A DNA stretch of 64,000 nt from Bimastos eiseni (GCA_959347315.1 OY365807.1:35547627-35611626); one strand, 5' to 3'. Counted from the stretch's first letter, positions 49,756 to 62,917 are shown. Notes: a model not told the origin generated them from the sequence alone. Program-made: numbers and translations.

Positions 49756-51090
49756 GTACCCTTCCTCCTCTTCATCATCACCTCATTACACGCCGCCTCC
49801 GCTGCCGCTCTGAGACTGCTGATGCGCCAGCGTCCTTTGTACTCGGAGTCCACTCTCCTTCAGCTCTAACTGATCATCACCCCGCGGCTTACAGATCAGC
49901 GTTGTCTTTGTGCCACACATGTAATGTATTAAACAACCTCTAAAGGTCAACGGTTTTTGTAAGTTACCAACTGTGTGCGCGCATGTGATACAGACTCACT
50001 CCTGGAAACAATTGTGATAGCGTCATTGTATGTGGTGGACAATGTACAGTTAATAAATTAGTGATAAGTTTATTATATAGTGCGAGCGATTTCGGCAGTT
50101 CAGGAAACGACGTGGGACTGTTGTGATATTTGAGAACGCTGGGAATTGTTCTTTTGATACACTTGAAAGCATTTCCAGTAGACGCAGCAAAGAGCGTTTA
50201 TAATAGGCATTCTGTTAGCTATGCACTTTAGCAGATGTAATTTGGTTCATGATTTTCTAACACCTTTTAGGTGTATGAAATACTGAGGTAGTTTTTCTAC
50301 ATGACTTATTTTTAATTTACTACACAGGATGTACCAGTAGCAGGTGCACACTGTCCAAAATGAAGCCAATATATGTATATATATATATAAATAGATAATA
50401 TATATATATATAATATATGTATTAGCAACGTTTATGCTGGCGTATACTGCTGTCCTGTTTTGATTTCCCGTAGCATATTTAGCTCTGATTCCTCTGTAGA
50501 AATGGATAAAAAAGTGACCTGTGTGTTGCGCAAATATTTATGACCCAGATCGCATTCATGAAAACGAAAGACTCGTCAGTCCGAATAGAGTTTCAGGCTT
50601 TGCCTGGTGAAGATACGAGCAGGGGATTTTCTCATCGGATGCCGTTTGTTTCATGGTTACTTCCCTCCGTTGGTCTGTGGTCCTTGATGAAGAAAATAAG
50701 CTGCATCTGGGGATTTACAAGGGGTGATGCAGTACAGATCTATCCAAAATCTGGGGTCTAGATAGCGACAAATCCGTTCTGGAGCATTTTTGGGGTTGGC
50801 AATTCGGTTCATTGTTTTATTGTTTAGAAGCAGCCGAATATATAATTAGTTTGCAGAGTTATTCTGCGCGATTACAATATTGGTTTCATGTGCAAATCAT
50901 TTGACGTTGTTATTAGGTCCTGGGTAGAATGCTAAATCAAGCATTTAGTTTTTAAAACCAGGACAGCAGTAGTTTATGGAGCCAGTCCTGTTGGTCTCCT
51001 TTGTGCATATTCACAGATTTTTAAACTCAGGAATTTTTTGCACCTGTGACTGTGGATTGTTAATTGCATATTGCATATACACAATAAAAT
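49756..51090 (+). other. Presumed SoxC 3' UTR
   Basis: AATAAA at 50052-50057 (about 300 bp after the stop) and at 51084-51089. A TA-rich microsatellite lies at 50376-50418. No other gene recognised. Confidence 0.55.
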
Positions 51091-52308
51091 CCTATGATAT
51101 AATATTTGTAGTCGTATAATTATATTATAGTTGATGATATGCCTAGTACGAAGAAGAAGTAAACTAAATCATGTGTAACACAATGGGTAGTCGATAAATG
51201 TCTGCTATGTAAGACATGAATAATAAATAGTGTGCAGCGTACGTGTCTCTGCCTCATCATTGCGCCCTTGGCTGCTGCTGCTGCCGCATCCGTTAGTAAT
51301 CGCATCCCGTGGTTGGCGATTATTGTTGAGGGCTGCCTGTCCCAGGGCATCAGCGTGTGTTGCAGCGCCTCCATTCTCACACCGATGCCCGTAGGCTGCG
51401 TGTTTGCTGCCGGTGTCGTTTTAAGTATTGCTCATCCGGGGTTTAATCTATGCTCTCACCCCACCCATCCGGACAACCTATCCCCATTTTCTCATGCATG
51501 CCTTCTTTAGATAAATATCCCATCAATAGGAAAACAGAAGTTGTGCTTCTTCTCGCCTTGTTTTCTTTAGCATCTGAAGGATCTGTGCTTTGATTCTCCT
51601 CTCGCTGCGTCGTTCCTTGCATGGCAAACATACGCTTTCCAATTACAATCGGTGAATTGATGACATGTAACACACAAGCCAAACAGCCATAATTGAGTTC
51701 CTAAATGATTGAAATGAATGGCCGCGGTTCAAACCCTGCAATATATACACCTGCTTCATGTATACACACCCAAGCATTTTATATATAAAACACCGACATA
51801 TATGTATCAATGTATCATATTTACCTGTTATTTGTGTGTTAGTAATGTATATATATAGATATATATATATATATTGGCATATATTATAGATTGTATTGCA
51901 GTCTATGTATGCCACTGATACTTTTCTTCAAGTTCTTTGTACTATAAAAAGTGTCCCAAGTCCCTTGCTGTCAGTATGTAAAATAAAGGGTAAAGCGGGG
52001 ATTCAACTGGTTACCCTCCAGTGGTCTCCACTCCCCCACTCCTGCTGCATCCGAACGGATCTGTCAGTCTTAAAAATCGAACGACAGGTGTTCGTAAAGG
52101 CGTCAGTGCGAAAGTGCCTCGGTCGTTCCCCTCCCAACCCCACCCCATTGGCTGGGGCACTTTCCCAAATGTCGTCGTCCGGTGACCGCTCGAGTATTGT
52201 CAACTGATCTGACACGAGACGATTGACATTCAAAAACTCACGCGAATAAGAGGACCAACTAAAAGGCCGCTTACAAACGACAGCTGCACTTCATAGACAC
52301 ACTATATG

Positions 52309-52341
<33 letters not shown>

Positions 52342-53074
52342 GTATGTATATATATATGTATATATATATATGTATATATATATATGCAGTCATATACACT
52401 GGATATATATATATATAGTGCATATATTTATAGATAAAGGACTGTAGAATAACATGTGTACGTATACATGTATGTATATAACTACAATTCTTTAAGAAAA
52501 GACCGACGACAACGTCTTCAAAGCTGGGCCGTGGTCAGAATAAAGGTGTGGGGGCTAAATCGACTGGCGGTTGGTTACCAGTGGGGGACAGCTGGTCTAA
52601 GTTAAGACTGTTGACCCCTGTGGGCATCTGGTGCTGCTCTACCCCAATGCGACCGTATATACTCCGCACGGATGACTGGCTATTCACAGACTTTGAAAGG
52701 CGACAATTATTATTCAAGCGGGTACTCTTGCCCTTGCTGTCTTCATCAGTTCGCGCCAAAAACCCTTTGTGACATGTGCTTGACCGATTCACTGCGTTTG
52801 AAAGGCGCCATGTAAATGTCTGTTGCTTTAGTCTGCCTGTGGCTTTGATGTGTGTTTGTGCGTTGTTGAAAGGCTCCACATAAATACCTGTAACGGTTTA
52901 ATTTCCAACAGCTCTGTATCATGTTGACATTTGATCATCTCTTGCTGGAATCAAGTGAGACAAGCCTATCACCAGAAATTCGACCATTAGTCAAACATTT
53001 GCGCAGTAACTGAAAAGTTGCTCTCAACTGATTTTCCGATTACTATGCAGATAAGACTGGGCATGAGTGTTAGG
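51091..53074. other. Intergenic, with TATATG microsatellite
   Basis: AT-rich, with (TATATG)n-type arrays at 52301-52388. At 52775-52890 there are two GAAAGGC(G/T)CCA(C/T)(A/G)TAAAT motifs of the type seen at ends of dispersed retroposons. Nothing coding recognised. Confidence 0.5.
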
Positions 53075-53220
53075 CAGGGGCGTCTAGATGGAGGGGGGGT
53101 CCGGAGGCAAATGCCTCCAATTTCAGGTAGTGGGCGACATTTTTTGCATCTGGGGGGGATATCTTGCTCATGGGACCGGGGGGTTTGCCGCCATCACTCA
53201 GAGGAGGATTGACGCCTCTC
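53075..53220. mobile_element. hAT-like MITE, 146 bp, perfect 8-bp TSD
   Basis: The left end CAGGGGCGTC and the right end (reverse complement) GAGAGGCGTC. Flanks are an exact direct repeat GTGTTAGG (53067-53074 and 53221-53228). The interior carries G-runs of seven bases. Size, G-rich interior and terminus resemble the 145-bp element at 37818. Confidence 0.88.
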
Positions 53221-53550
53221 GTGTTAGGCATTTGTGCTATTGAGTCTCGTGCTAATATTCTTAGCAGTGGACAGTCGCCAATTTATGTGGAAGGCGTGGG
53301 AGTGACTGGAAAGACGGGTGGACCGCAGTGGAGCTTCCACGAACGCAGCTCATTATGACCTCGACTGGAGTGAATAGTGATAAAGGAAAGTCAGTGAGTG
53401 GCGAGTTGTGAATATCGATGAATGGTCTTAGTTCGGTACGTGAGCCTAGTAGGGGTCAGACAGCATTGACGGGTGCAGAGGATTAGCCTCAGCGTCAACA
53501 TTCACCGTTTAATCTCCACGGCCTGTTCCTTCGGGATGACTTACGTTGGG

Positions 53551-53675
53551 GAGAGGGAGGAGAGGGAGGAGAGGGAGGAGAGGGAGGAGAGGGAGGAGAG
53601 GGAGGAGAGGGAGGAGAGGGAGGAGAGGGAGGAGAGGGAGGAGAGGGAGGAGAGGGAGGAGAGGGAGGAGAGGGA
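53551..53675 (+). repeat. 9-bp minisatellite (GAGAGGGAG)n
   Basis: About 14 near-perfect units. The translation is a REE/PPS-type run in all frames and is not a gene. Confidence 0.95.
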
Positions 53676-55032
53676 TCGCTGCTTATAAATGAACTGAATG
53701 TGCGATCTTTGAATGTTGTTGTCTGCAGAGGTTCAGTCCGCCCACATCTGGGTGGCAAACGAGAGAGACACACTCAGATATACACAGAGAGTCAGAGACA
53801 GACAGACAGAGGCAGAGAGAGCGAGAGGGAGGGAGCTTCGTTGACGCGGTCGATGTTGCCGTCTGGCAGAGATGATTAGCAACGATATGCATGAGGCCCA
53901 CATCCGCAGACTTCGCAATTCAATTTTTCTGTCGGATGTAGACAAGGGTTCCGTCTTGGCTGCATATTAAGACGACGAGGGTCATGCCTATCTAACGCAC
54001 AGCGACCGACCCTCTTCAGCTAATAATAATATAATATTTGAAGGCAATGGCCAGTGTGGCAGTGTTTGCTGTGGCTCACTCAAAAATCGGTCAGAAGCAG
54101 ACGCGTCTAATGGATGGCGCTGCGTGAACGGAGAACGACCAGATGATCTCGTTGTAAGTGGGCCACAGCAGCTATGACTGAGAGCAACGATTCCTTTAGG
54201 CCAACTGGGTTAAGCCGAAACTCTCAGTTGAACATGCTGCTGCAGTGAATAGGTCTAAGCAGTTTAGTCTGAATAGGCGAGATAAACACCCGCAGCAGAG
54301 CCTATGACCCTATGTCGTCGTCGTTTCCTTCCGGTCGACCCAGCCCTCTCTGACCTGAAAGCAAGGCCACTACTACCACCACTCTGACGGCCACCGGCGC
54401 TGAATCTAAAGGGAGCTCTTGAGTCGGCGTCGGCGGCGCCGCATTGCACCGCTTGCATATCGGACCGACCGACCGACAGAGACCGACAGACCGACCGTTC
54501 GAGGCCTTGAGTCACAATTGGCCGACGCCGAGTGATTACGGACATTCCGCGTAACGCCTTTCGCCACTTCTCTCTCCTCCTCCGTCTGTTTGTCTATAGC
54601 GACGAAGCCATACGCGCACAGAAGAGCATGCACAGACATACAATGACAAAGATACACACGTACATACAGAAGTATAACCACATACGTTCCATCGTGTACT
54701 ACATGCATCAGATGTTTTAATGCATTCACGTGCATATGTGCATATACAGCCAACAACACATTCGTGCATTAATACATATATACATGGTGATACATATGTA
54801 GTACTTTTATGTACACATACATTTTTGATTATATATACCTATTCACAAGTACGAAAAGACATACAATCAGGTAGATGCAAAGAAACAAACTCAAAAACCC
54901 ACATATTCAATTACATAAATATATATTTTATGTGTATACAACAAGATCTACATCGAAGTCGTTGTTATCTCTAGGTCACGACGCAGTGTGTGAGTCTGTG
55001 TGAGAGAGGGAGAGAGAGAGGGAGATATATCT
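53676..55032. other. Intergenic, no recognised gene
   Basis: CpG-richer at 54280-54560 with a short GACCGACC repeat (54460-54495). Only short open frames. Confidence 0.45.
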
Positions 55033-55095
<63 letters not shown>

Positions 55096-55115
55096 AGACA
55101 GACAGACAGACAGAG
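55033..55115 (+). repeat. Compound microsatellite (TA)n(GA)n(GACA)n
   Basis: TA units (55033-55052), then GA units, then GACA units. Purine-rich on plus. Confidence 0.93.
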
Positions 55116-55763
55116 ACAGAGGAAGAGAGTGCCAGCCATCCCATACAGTCTGTTCGTGCTGCACTTGATCGGAAACCTTACAGGCGGTCGAAGTCGGGAT
55201 TTCAACGAACGAGCGCAGACTGCTCGTTTTCTTTTGTCTGACCTATTTACTACCTGGGTTTATTTGGTTTTGCGAGTATACACGAAAGGTCTACCTAGAT
55301 ATTTACAACAGAAGCCACTGTAGAGAGCTCGCCGCCAATGCATCATCATCATCTGTTAGAAGTTGTTCTAAATCAAACGCCCTGTGGCCGTGGTGCAGTC
55401 TACTGTCGGATGGGACGTTCGCTCGTACGCACTTAGTGGAAATGCCTTGCATTCTTATCCGAGTCAAAATCTGGCTTTTAGGTCCTGTCTGTACAGCGTA
55501 TGTGGCCGCGTAGTAGCCGGAGTGCCACGGGGTGGGTCCCGATTGAAGACCCTGGCTGCAACCTCTGGTCAGGCAGGCAGCCTAGCCATGGCGGCGTAAA
55601 AATAGAAACCCACTTCAAAAGATCACGTGCAGCAGGAATTCAATTAGAAGTCTTTGTAATTAGGAATTCGTTACCAACTGCCCATTGTTTCAGTTGCAGG
55701 TCATTTGTCGGCATCGCCACAGAAGTTGGCGGTAACACTGAATTATTATTCTTCCATATACGA

Positions 55764-55764
55764 C

Positions 55765-55798
<34 letters not shown>

Positions 55799-55827
55799 CG
55801 TGCGTGTGTGTGTGTGTGTGTGTGTGA
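55764..55827 (+). repeat. (TG)n microsatellite
   Basis: About 30 TG units with a few TT and CG interruptions; open in frame but not coding. Confidence 0.93.
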
Positions 55828-57971
55828 CTTAAAATGTATGAGATTTACACTGCATTAAATTTCAATTAACAATTTTTGGTCAACCGCTTTTTATTGTGTG
55901 GTATTATGCAATTTTCTCTTTTAGTTAGAAATAACATGATTCTGAATGAAGCAATGGTTGTTGGGATTGTCTGGCTTTTAAAGGGGAAACATTCAGCTTC
56001 CTCTGCAGGTAGAGAGACTGTTAAAAAATAAACCAGTTTCGGTTTTATTTAGCTGATCTTGATTATCTATACACTGCTACTTGTATATATGGTCACTTAG
56101 TCGTGAACTTATTGCTGATATATATATATATATATATATATATACGTTGCCACTTTTGTTAGTAGGCCTATGTGGTTCTTGAAAGGTGTCAGTAAAATAT
56201 TCAGGTGCACAGGCATACATATTATGCAGGCTAGTGATTTAATGTTGAGGGACTGGGTGGACTTTATATACTAGTAAAGCCGTTAATTAAATTGTGAATG
56301 ATTTTGTTCAGGAATTTTGTGCTGCCATGTCTTTAAGGCTTCTTCATTGCTGTGACGTTATATGGATTATTTGTTATTAAAGTCTGTGTTTTCAAGATGA
56401 CAGCTTTGCTTCTACAGGTCTATGTGTAATTTCAGTGTAGAGACTCTGTAGACCCAACAGCTCAACTGCCGTAGTGTGTTATTCTGATATTGAGATAGAA
56501 CGAATTTCATGTTTGTTCACAATAGACAATATATTGTCTATTGTGAACAAACATGAAATTCGTATATGTATATGTATAGACTGAGCAAAAGATGTTTTCT
56601 AAAATTATATTTTTAAAAGTGTGTCTAATATATATTTTGTCTTGACAAGTTATTTTTTAAGTGTTTTGACTGTATAGTCATTCGTTACTTAGAACTAGAT
56701 TCATTGCAATAATGATGTTCAAGAGTTTACAGACGCCTGTCTACCAGTATCTATAGGAATTAACCGTCATCAGCAAACCTAAAGGATTTGTCTCACGTTG
56801 AAGTCCTCGGTTTAAAAAGAATCATTTCTTGTATATATTATGAACTCACTATATTAAACTATGCACATAAATAGCGTTGTATAAAGTGCTATGCTATGGA
56901 CAGTTACATTATTATATGCAGACCTTATTCAGTAAGTCGTGGATTTACAATTTCACGTTTACGAGTTTTTTTAAATATATCAACGAAGGAAGATTAACTC
57001 TGAATGGCGGAGGATGAATTGATGGAGGTTGGAGTAAGGATGTGGAGACAGGCTGTTGTTGAAAGGTCGCAGTTATTGCTTCTTTGTATACGAATCAGGT
57101 CGCTTCGTTAGCACGTAGTTCCGTTATTTAAGCCAATTAATGTCCATAAATTATTGATTGTGAGAACGTTAAATTGTTTTTGGGATTTTTTATCTTTCTA
57201 TTTATAGTTCAGGCGTTGTTTTTACGATTATGGACCGTTGATTGAATGCCTGTAATTATCAGTTATTAATTTCTGTTAAGTGTTTGTGTATCACGATTGT
57301 TAAGTAGAGCAGCAATCTTTGATAATTAATCTATCGTAGAATTAACCAGAACATTTTATATAGAAACGTGTTTAATAAAGTTGGTTTGTCATTACATTTC
57401 CGGTTTCTTTTGTTGTGCAAACATTTCAAAGTAGAAGTTATATCAAAATTTTACAGAATTATTGCAGCAAATCTTGAAGTGACACTTTGCTACACACTCT
57501 GAACAAATGTAGACAAAATAATGAGATCCATGATTTATCTTTCTATGCAAACCTGCCTTTATACAGTGGTTCAAAAGTCATCAAAGAAATGCAAAAGTCA
57601 TATTTAAATCACTAGTTTCTGTTGGCTTGGTCACTGGCTGTTTTTCTTCTTCTATAGATGAGACAAGTCTAAATGCAAACACAAAGATTATCTATAAATA
57701 TACAATACAACATATAACATATATATATATATACATAGCCTTGTATAACACAGCACAGTGATGTCGCTATACTGCTATAGGACTAGAGGTCAGAGGAGGC
57801 AGATTCGATATGATTGAGATAGGAGAGGGGGCTCCTTTATCTCCTCCATAGCACCCATTTTTTAAATAACAATCCAACAATAATCATTTGTTTGTGAAGA
57901 TGCCGTCATACTCATGCAAAAGTGGTGCCTTTTAAAGCGGAAGTAACCGGCTTGATAATACGTACATTCGC
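55828..57971. other. Intergenic AT-rich, includes the palindrome
   Basis: No coding sequence recognised. It holds a short (AT)n at 56121-56143, the exact palindrome at 56500-56563, and a TA microsatellite near 57720. Confidence 0.5.
56500..56563. repeat. Exact 64-bp palindrome
   Basis: Bases 56500-56531 are the exact reverse complement of 56532-56563 with no loop. The arm starts ACGAATTTCATGTTTG and the centre is ATAGACAATATATTGTCTAT. The flanks stop matching at once on both sides. Confidence 0.97.
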
Positions 57972-58290
57972 CTGCAAACAATCCGAAACGCTTTTGCCCG
58001 CGTAGTCACCAAAACTACCAAACACCACCACTGTTCTTAAATCACTTCATTGGTTAAAATTCCATCAGAGCACCCACTACAAAATTGTATCTATCACCTA
58101 CAACGCACATCAGACCACTCAACCCTTTTATTACTCATCTACTCACCATCCAACCACTCTGCATGGTCTACCTGCTCATCGCCATATCTTACTCTATTTC
58201 GTCCTCTAGTTTCATCCTCTCTTACTGTAACCATTCTTCCTACAATATATGTCAATGCTGCACCATTATAGAACTCTGGAACGGATTTCC
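57972..58290 (+). mobile_element. LINE 3' fragment, related to the element at 1-1209
   Basis: The plus strand encodes LQTIRNAFARVVTKTTKHHH and, after a frameshift near 58035, TVLKSLHWLKFHQSTHYKIV then SITYNAHQTTQP. It aligns with LQLIQNSLARAVTRTPKHHH and LKSLHWLKIPERIHFKI of the left-edge LINE. Several stops follow; it is a decayed copy. Confidence 0.78.
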
Positions 58291-58440
58291 AAAAGACAAT
58301 TGTGTATCGCCTCCAAATTAAAAAAACTCAGAGGAGGCACGCGCCTCTGCACCTCAATGGTAGCGACGACACAGATACAGCATATACCATTCGGCATATA
58401 TAGCATAGGCCTATAATACAGCCTTCAGATAAAATCCTGT

Positions 58441-59327
58441 CAGAGGCGTAGATATAGGGTATTTTGCCCTCGGGGAAACACTACAGAATTCGCGCCCCTT
58501 TGGGACCGTCCATAAATGACACGGAAGTGAGGAAGCCATTCTGTAACACACAAGCAGGAATCAATTATTCGGCTAAAGCGGCCATAGAGATGTGCTTGTT
58601 GCTGGACGTCGGCAACGTGAGCTAATGGTCGTATTCGCAAACGAGTAAATTTAGAGAGCGTAGATTGAACAGACGAAGAAGAGCTGGATCTGATGAGGTC
58701 CAAGTTCTCCCCATTTATTCCATGAAGGAGCATCTTGCTTCTCTGTGGGAGAACGCAGAAGCATACAGTTTGGATTGTTTCAAATTATTATTATCAAACA
58801 TTTTGAAAAATAAATTTAGGGCCTAATGATCCTGCCAAAGCTTTTCATCTTGCCGCAAATTGGTCAATAAAGTCATCAAAATTCGTTTTCTCTAATGTTT
58901 CATGTTCGATGCTAAGAAGAGCAAGATCGCTGAGACGATCTTGTCCCATTGAAATCCGCAAATACGACAAAATTAGCTTCAATTTGCTGAAGGAAGGGTC
59001 ACAGCTTGCAATTGAAATACCAATTGTTAGAAGGATTTGCACTGAAATGCGTATGCATTTGGAACTATATGCCGTGAGTATTACGTCGCCTTTTACGGAT
59101 CCTTAGTGATCACTGATCAGTGGACCCGTGAAGCCAAAATCATGCCTGACAATCAGTTTGTAATGGGGATTTTGGGGGACGCCAAAATTGAATCTTACTA
59201 ACTTAGTTGGAATAAACTATTTTACATCACCATCTTTTTTAAAATCTGATTTTAATCCTCATTTTTGCACCCCTTCCAACTTGGCGTCCGGGGACACATG
59301 CCCCTCTTACCCCTAGCTACGCCTCTG
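58441..59327 (-). mobile_element. hAT transposon remnant with TIRs, near-perfect TSD and transposase dimerisation domain
   Basis: The left end CAGAGGCGTAGATA and the right end (reverse complement) CAGAGGCGTAGCTA match at 13 of 14. The flanks AATCCTGT and AATCCTGC match at 7 of 8. On minus, between about 59060 and 58845, a frame encodes ILLTIGISIASCDPSFSKLK, then LILSYLRISMGQDRLSDLAL and LSIEHE. This is the hAT C-terminal dimerisation domain (usual wording SVASCERSFSKLKLIK). The DDE core and the N-terminal zinc finger are absent, so it is a deleted, non-autonomous derivative. GGGACCGTCCATAAATGACA at 58502-58521 looks like the end of another repeat inserted in or captured by it. Confidence 0.85.
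58845..59060 (-). pseudogene. hAT transposase C-terminal fragment
   Basis: About 65 codons of the hAT family dimerisation domain, with ...SFSKLKLILSYLRISM and DRLSDLALLSIEHE. The conserved SVAS(C/G)ERSFS reads SIASCDPSFS here. There is no start and no upstream transposase, so it is not expected to be functional. Confidence 0.85.
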
Positions 59328-60891
59328 AATCCTGCATGCACATGTGTCAGTCATGGAAAGGATGCGTAGAACGGTCTTACTTACTTGGTTCTAGCCACGT
59401 GATGACATGACTGATGACAGAGTACGACCCTTGTTACGCCAGTAAGAGTCAGACGATCATACCAAATAAGGGCACAGACTTCAACACAGACCAAATATGG
59501 GCATAGAGACCAGCGCCACCTATATTACACAGTCACCGCTAAAACAATAACCTACGCCTCGTTTCAACAATAATTGACAGGTCATTTCTCAGACCCGGAC
59601 AAGACATAGAGTAGACCTATATCTAATTACACGTCTCCACGCTACGTTAGGTTGTTGCAAATTACTCGAACCCATTGGTTCCGCTATAGTTAAACTAATT
59701 CAATTTTTCAATAGGTCCTATGTTTACGCAAAGTTGTAGGAAGAATTCTCAGTTTCGCCTTGTTATTTGACAAAAAACTTCAAGGTCAATTGCGTTAAAA
59801 GTGACACCGACTGTTCATATTATAAAATATATATATATGTACATACATATATATGTATATATATGTGTATATATGTATATATATGTGTGTATAAATATGT
59901 ATATATATGTATCTATACATATATATATATATATATGCATATGTATATGTGTATACTATGAATACAAATATGTGAGTACATTTCTTGGAACTGAACCCGC
60001 GTCTAATGTTCACCTGATTCATAACTGACTCCTACCAACACCATCACCAGTTCGTAGCACCAACACCAGCACCAGTACAATCACCACTATCAGCACTAAC
60101 ACCACCGCGGGGTAGTATGGTGAACTCGGGGTCTCGTACACAGCGTACAGAGGATAGTAGACATGATTGCTTTACAGCACCAATTAGACCCGCGTGATCT
60201 GAGTCTTATCTTTTTCCCTCATCTGATGCCTCCTCCTCGTCCTCCTCCTCCCTTGCCTCGTTCATTGCCTCCCCTTCCTGCTATCACTTCCTCTCTTCTA
60301 TGGCTCCGTCTTCTTTGAAGTTCCCGTCCCTTCTATCACTTTGAAATACGCATCAGTGCGCAGTCCATGTTCACCCGATCATTAGCATTAATGCCCTGGG
60401 ACGGGGGGAGGGGGTCAGGGTTCGGAGCACCCGTCTTCATCGCCCTTCTAGCGCAATCGAACACCTCTCCGCGGGCAAGAAGGTCTGTTCAGGCACGGAA
60501 AGGGGTAGGAAAACCATTCGGAATAATAATGATGGTATACATGGCACACAGACGGGACTGAAGACTGACCCTCTCTGATCTCTGTCTCTGGCGATGAATG
60601 ATCGTAGTTCCATGGCCAGCCACTGCTTAATGGTGTTTGTGGGAAAATATCACTCGTCTGATAATTATCCATTGAAACCCGTAAAACAATATAAGCAGCA
60701 GATTAAAGGCCGTAAATACTGAGGCGCTATAAAACTATCGTTCTGTAATTATTACCAGACAACGGCATTGATAACGTATCATGCATTGGCAGAATCTCAG
60801 AAGCTCGTTGTTTAAAGGATTTTTAATCTGAACAATTGAGTTATTTTCTATTAGATCTGAGTTATGAATCCAGATTAAATCAACAATCAAT
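59328..60891. other. Intergenic, with AT microsatellite
   Basis: A TATG/TATA compound array lies at 59826-59940. 60020-60110 has ACCA(C/G)CACCA-type trinucleotide runs. No coding sequence recognised. Confidence 0.5.
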
Positions 60892-61063
60892 CACGATTAC
60901 CAAAGAGATTATCTTAGCAATAGGCCATGATTACCAGAGAGATTTGTTTGACAATATAGTTCATGATTACCAAAGAGATTTGCTTAACAATAGCCCATGA
61001 TTACCAAAGAGATTTGTTTAACAATATGCCATGATTACCAAAGAGATTTGTTTAACAATAGGC
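60892..61063 (+). repeat. 34-bp minisatellite, five copies
   Basis: Units start CATGATTACCAAAGAGATTT and continue GTTTAACAATAGGC. The second unit is 36 bp with an insertion, the others 34 bp. A sixth partial unit may be at about 61145. Confidence 0.9.
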
Positions 61064-61321
61064 CACATATATCATACAGGTTGCATTAAAAATCAAGTGT
61101 ACTTATCAACATAATATACCAGATCAACGATCGTTGACAATCAACGATGATTACCAAGAGAGATGATTATATTGATTAGAATAAGCCAAGCAATGTCTAT
61201 TCGACCAAAAGACAATGATGCGAGACACTGCTTGCAGGCTTTACTAGACACCTACGCTTTGCTCTGAGTAGTAAACACATGATGACGACGACGACGAAGA
61301 CAACGGTGATGACGACGACGA

Positions 61322-61442
61322 CAATGACGATGATAATGACGATGATAATGACGATGATAATGACGATGATAATGACGATGATAATGACGATGATAATGAC
61401 GATGATAATGACGATGATAATGACGATGATAATGACGATGAT
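61322..61442 (+). repeat. 12-bp minisatellite (ACGATGATAATG)n
   Basis: About ten pure units, flanked by GAC- and GAT-rich DNA. Open in several frames but not coding. Confidence 0.95.
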
Positions 61443-61559
61443 GATGAAGATGATGATGAAGATGATGATGACGACGACGAGTTCTCTGACTGGAAGCAGG
61501 TCCATTGGCCTTTAGGCCACCTGGGAAGGAGATGATTGAGGAGGTTTCCCGTTGCCTTC

Positions 61560-61690
61560 CTCGCAGACAAGAATATAGGTAAGTAACTTGTCCAAGGTCG
61601 CTGAGCAGTGACTTGAGGTGGGTTCGAACCTGCAACCCTTTTGCAAGGCAGAGAGCGTAACTACAACGTTTTCAGCTGCTTCTACCAGCA
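61560..61690 (-). mobile_element. tRNA-type SINE fragment
   Basis: On minus, TTGCAAAAGGGTTGCA and B-box GGTTCGAACC (61630-61621) are followed by CCTTGGACAAGTTACTTACC, a tRNA 3'-half plus SINE-body pattern. The A-box is less clear. Confidence 0.6.
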
Positions 61691-61984
61691 TCATATACCA
61701 ACTGGAAATTTGAGATCGTATGACTGGACAGAACGGTGTAAAAATTGGGTCTGGGACGCAGTGACAAAAATCATTAGGAAAACGTCACTCTGGGTATCTC
61801 TGTCTGTTTTTGTCTGTCGCTGTATAATCCTCTGTCTGTCACTGTATATGTCTGCCTCCGTTTGTCGGTCTCTTTCTCTGTCTTGGTCTGTGCTCTTCTT
61901 CTCTGTCCCCGATACATTAAGCGACTTAGTTCTGGTTTTTCCAACTCTTTACCGGTTTCTTTCGGCTTCATTTGACCTTCGTAT

Positions 61985-62080
61985 TTTTCAACCCAAGGAA
62001 GGATAAGCTTACCAAACAAATCTATAGATTCGAACCTGTGACCCTCCGGTTACAAGGCACAGAGCATATCGCTGCATATC
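61985..62080 (-). mobile_element. tRNA-type SINE fragment, second copy
   Basis: On minus, GCTCTGTGCCTTGTAACCGG then CACAGGTTCGAATC (62040-62027), close in wording to the fragment at 61560-61690. Probably the same family. Confidence 0.55.
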
Positions 62081-62816
62081 TGTCTGTCTGTGTGTCTGTG
62101 CGTGTCTCTGGCCCTTGCAGTGGCTGCATGCTTAGCGTATGTGCCTCCCTCTGTTGGCCTCAATCAAAAAGCTAATCATCTGACCTGCAGAAAATATTCC
62201 CGCATTCCTCAGTCCTCATCCTCTCTTCCTCTTCCTCCTCATCCTCTCTTCCTCTTCCGCTCCATTTTCTCTTTCTCTCGTTCCACTGATAACGACGCCT
62301 GGCGGACGATCGGTTGTACTTACCGGACCAAGATTTCCTCTAGCACTCTCTGAGTGACCCTCTCTAGATCCCTCCCTCTCTGCGTACCTCCCTCTCTGAG
62401 GGATACGTCCCTCCTTCTTTGGATTCTTCCCCCTCTGTGTCCCTCTGTCTCTGAGTCTGCTTGCTTCCTTAGAGTCCCTCTCTGCGTCCGTCCGTCCGTC
62501 CCTTTGGCTCTCTATTGACGGTTCATCTGCGTTAACATCTTCAGCGGAATCCATACACTGCACAGTCAATTTGATGATGATGGTGGCGGTGGTGATGATG
62601 ATGATAATGATGAAAGATGATGATGGTGGTTGGTAGTGATGATGAAAATGATGATGATGACGACGACGACGACGATTATGCTGATGACGACAATGATGAT
62701 TATGTGACCCAACCGTTAGGTTTTTGCATAGAGCGTTTTTCTTTAGTCGTGGGCTCGTGGCTGGGCTGGAAGAACAACTGATTATAAGCTCTTGAAGGGG
62801 CGCTATATTAATGCTC
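62081..62816. other. Intergenic, CT-rich and GAT-rich low complexity
   Basis: CCTC/CTCT-rich stretches (62210-62480) and GATGATG runs (62565-62700). A long minus open frame crosses this region but is low-complexity throughout. Confidence 0.6.
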
Positions 62817-62917
62817 AGAATGAATGAATGAAGGAATGAATGAATGAATGAAGGAATGAATGAATGAATGAAGGAATGAATGAATGAAGGAATGAATGAA
62901 TGAATGAAGGAATGAAT
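62817..62917 (+). repeat. Tetranucleotide-based minisatellite (GAATGAATGAAG)
   Basis: GAAT units with GAAG at irregular intervals (every 8 to 16 bp), about 100 bp. Confidence 0.93.

Noticed and set aside
61197..61635. Overlapping open frames of IIV, SLSS and HYHR repeats
   Set aside because: They translate the 12-bp minisatellite in different frames.
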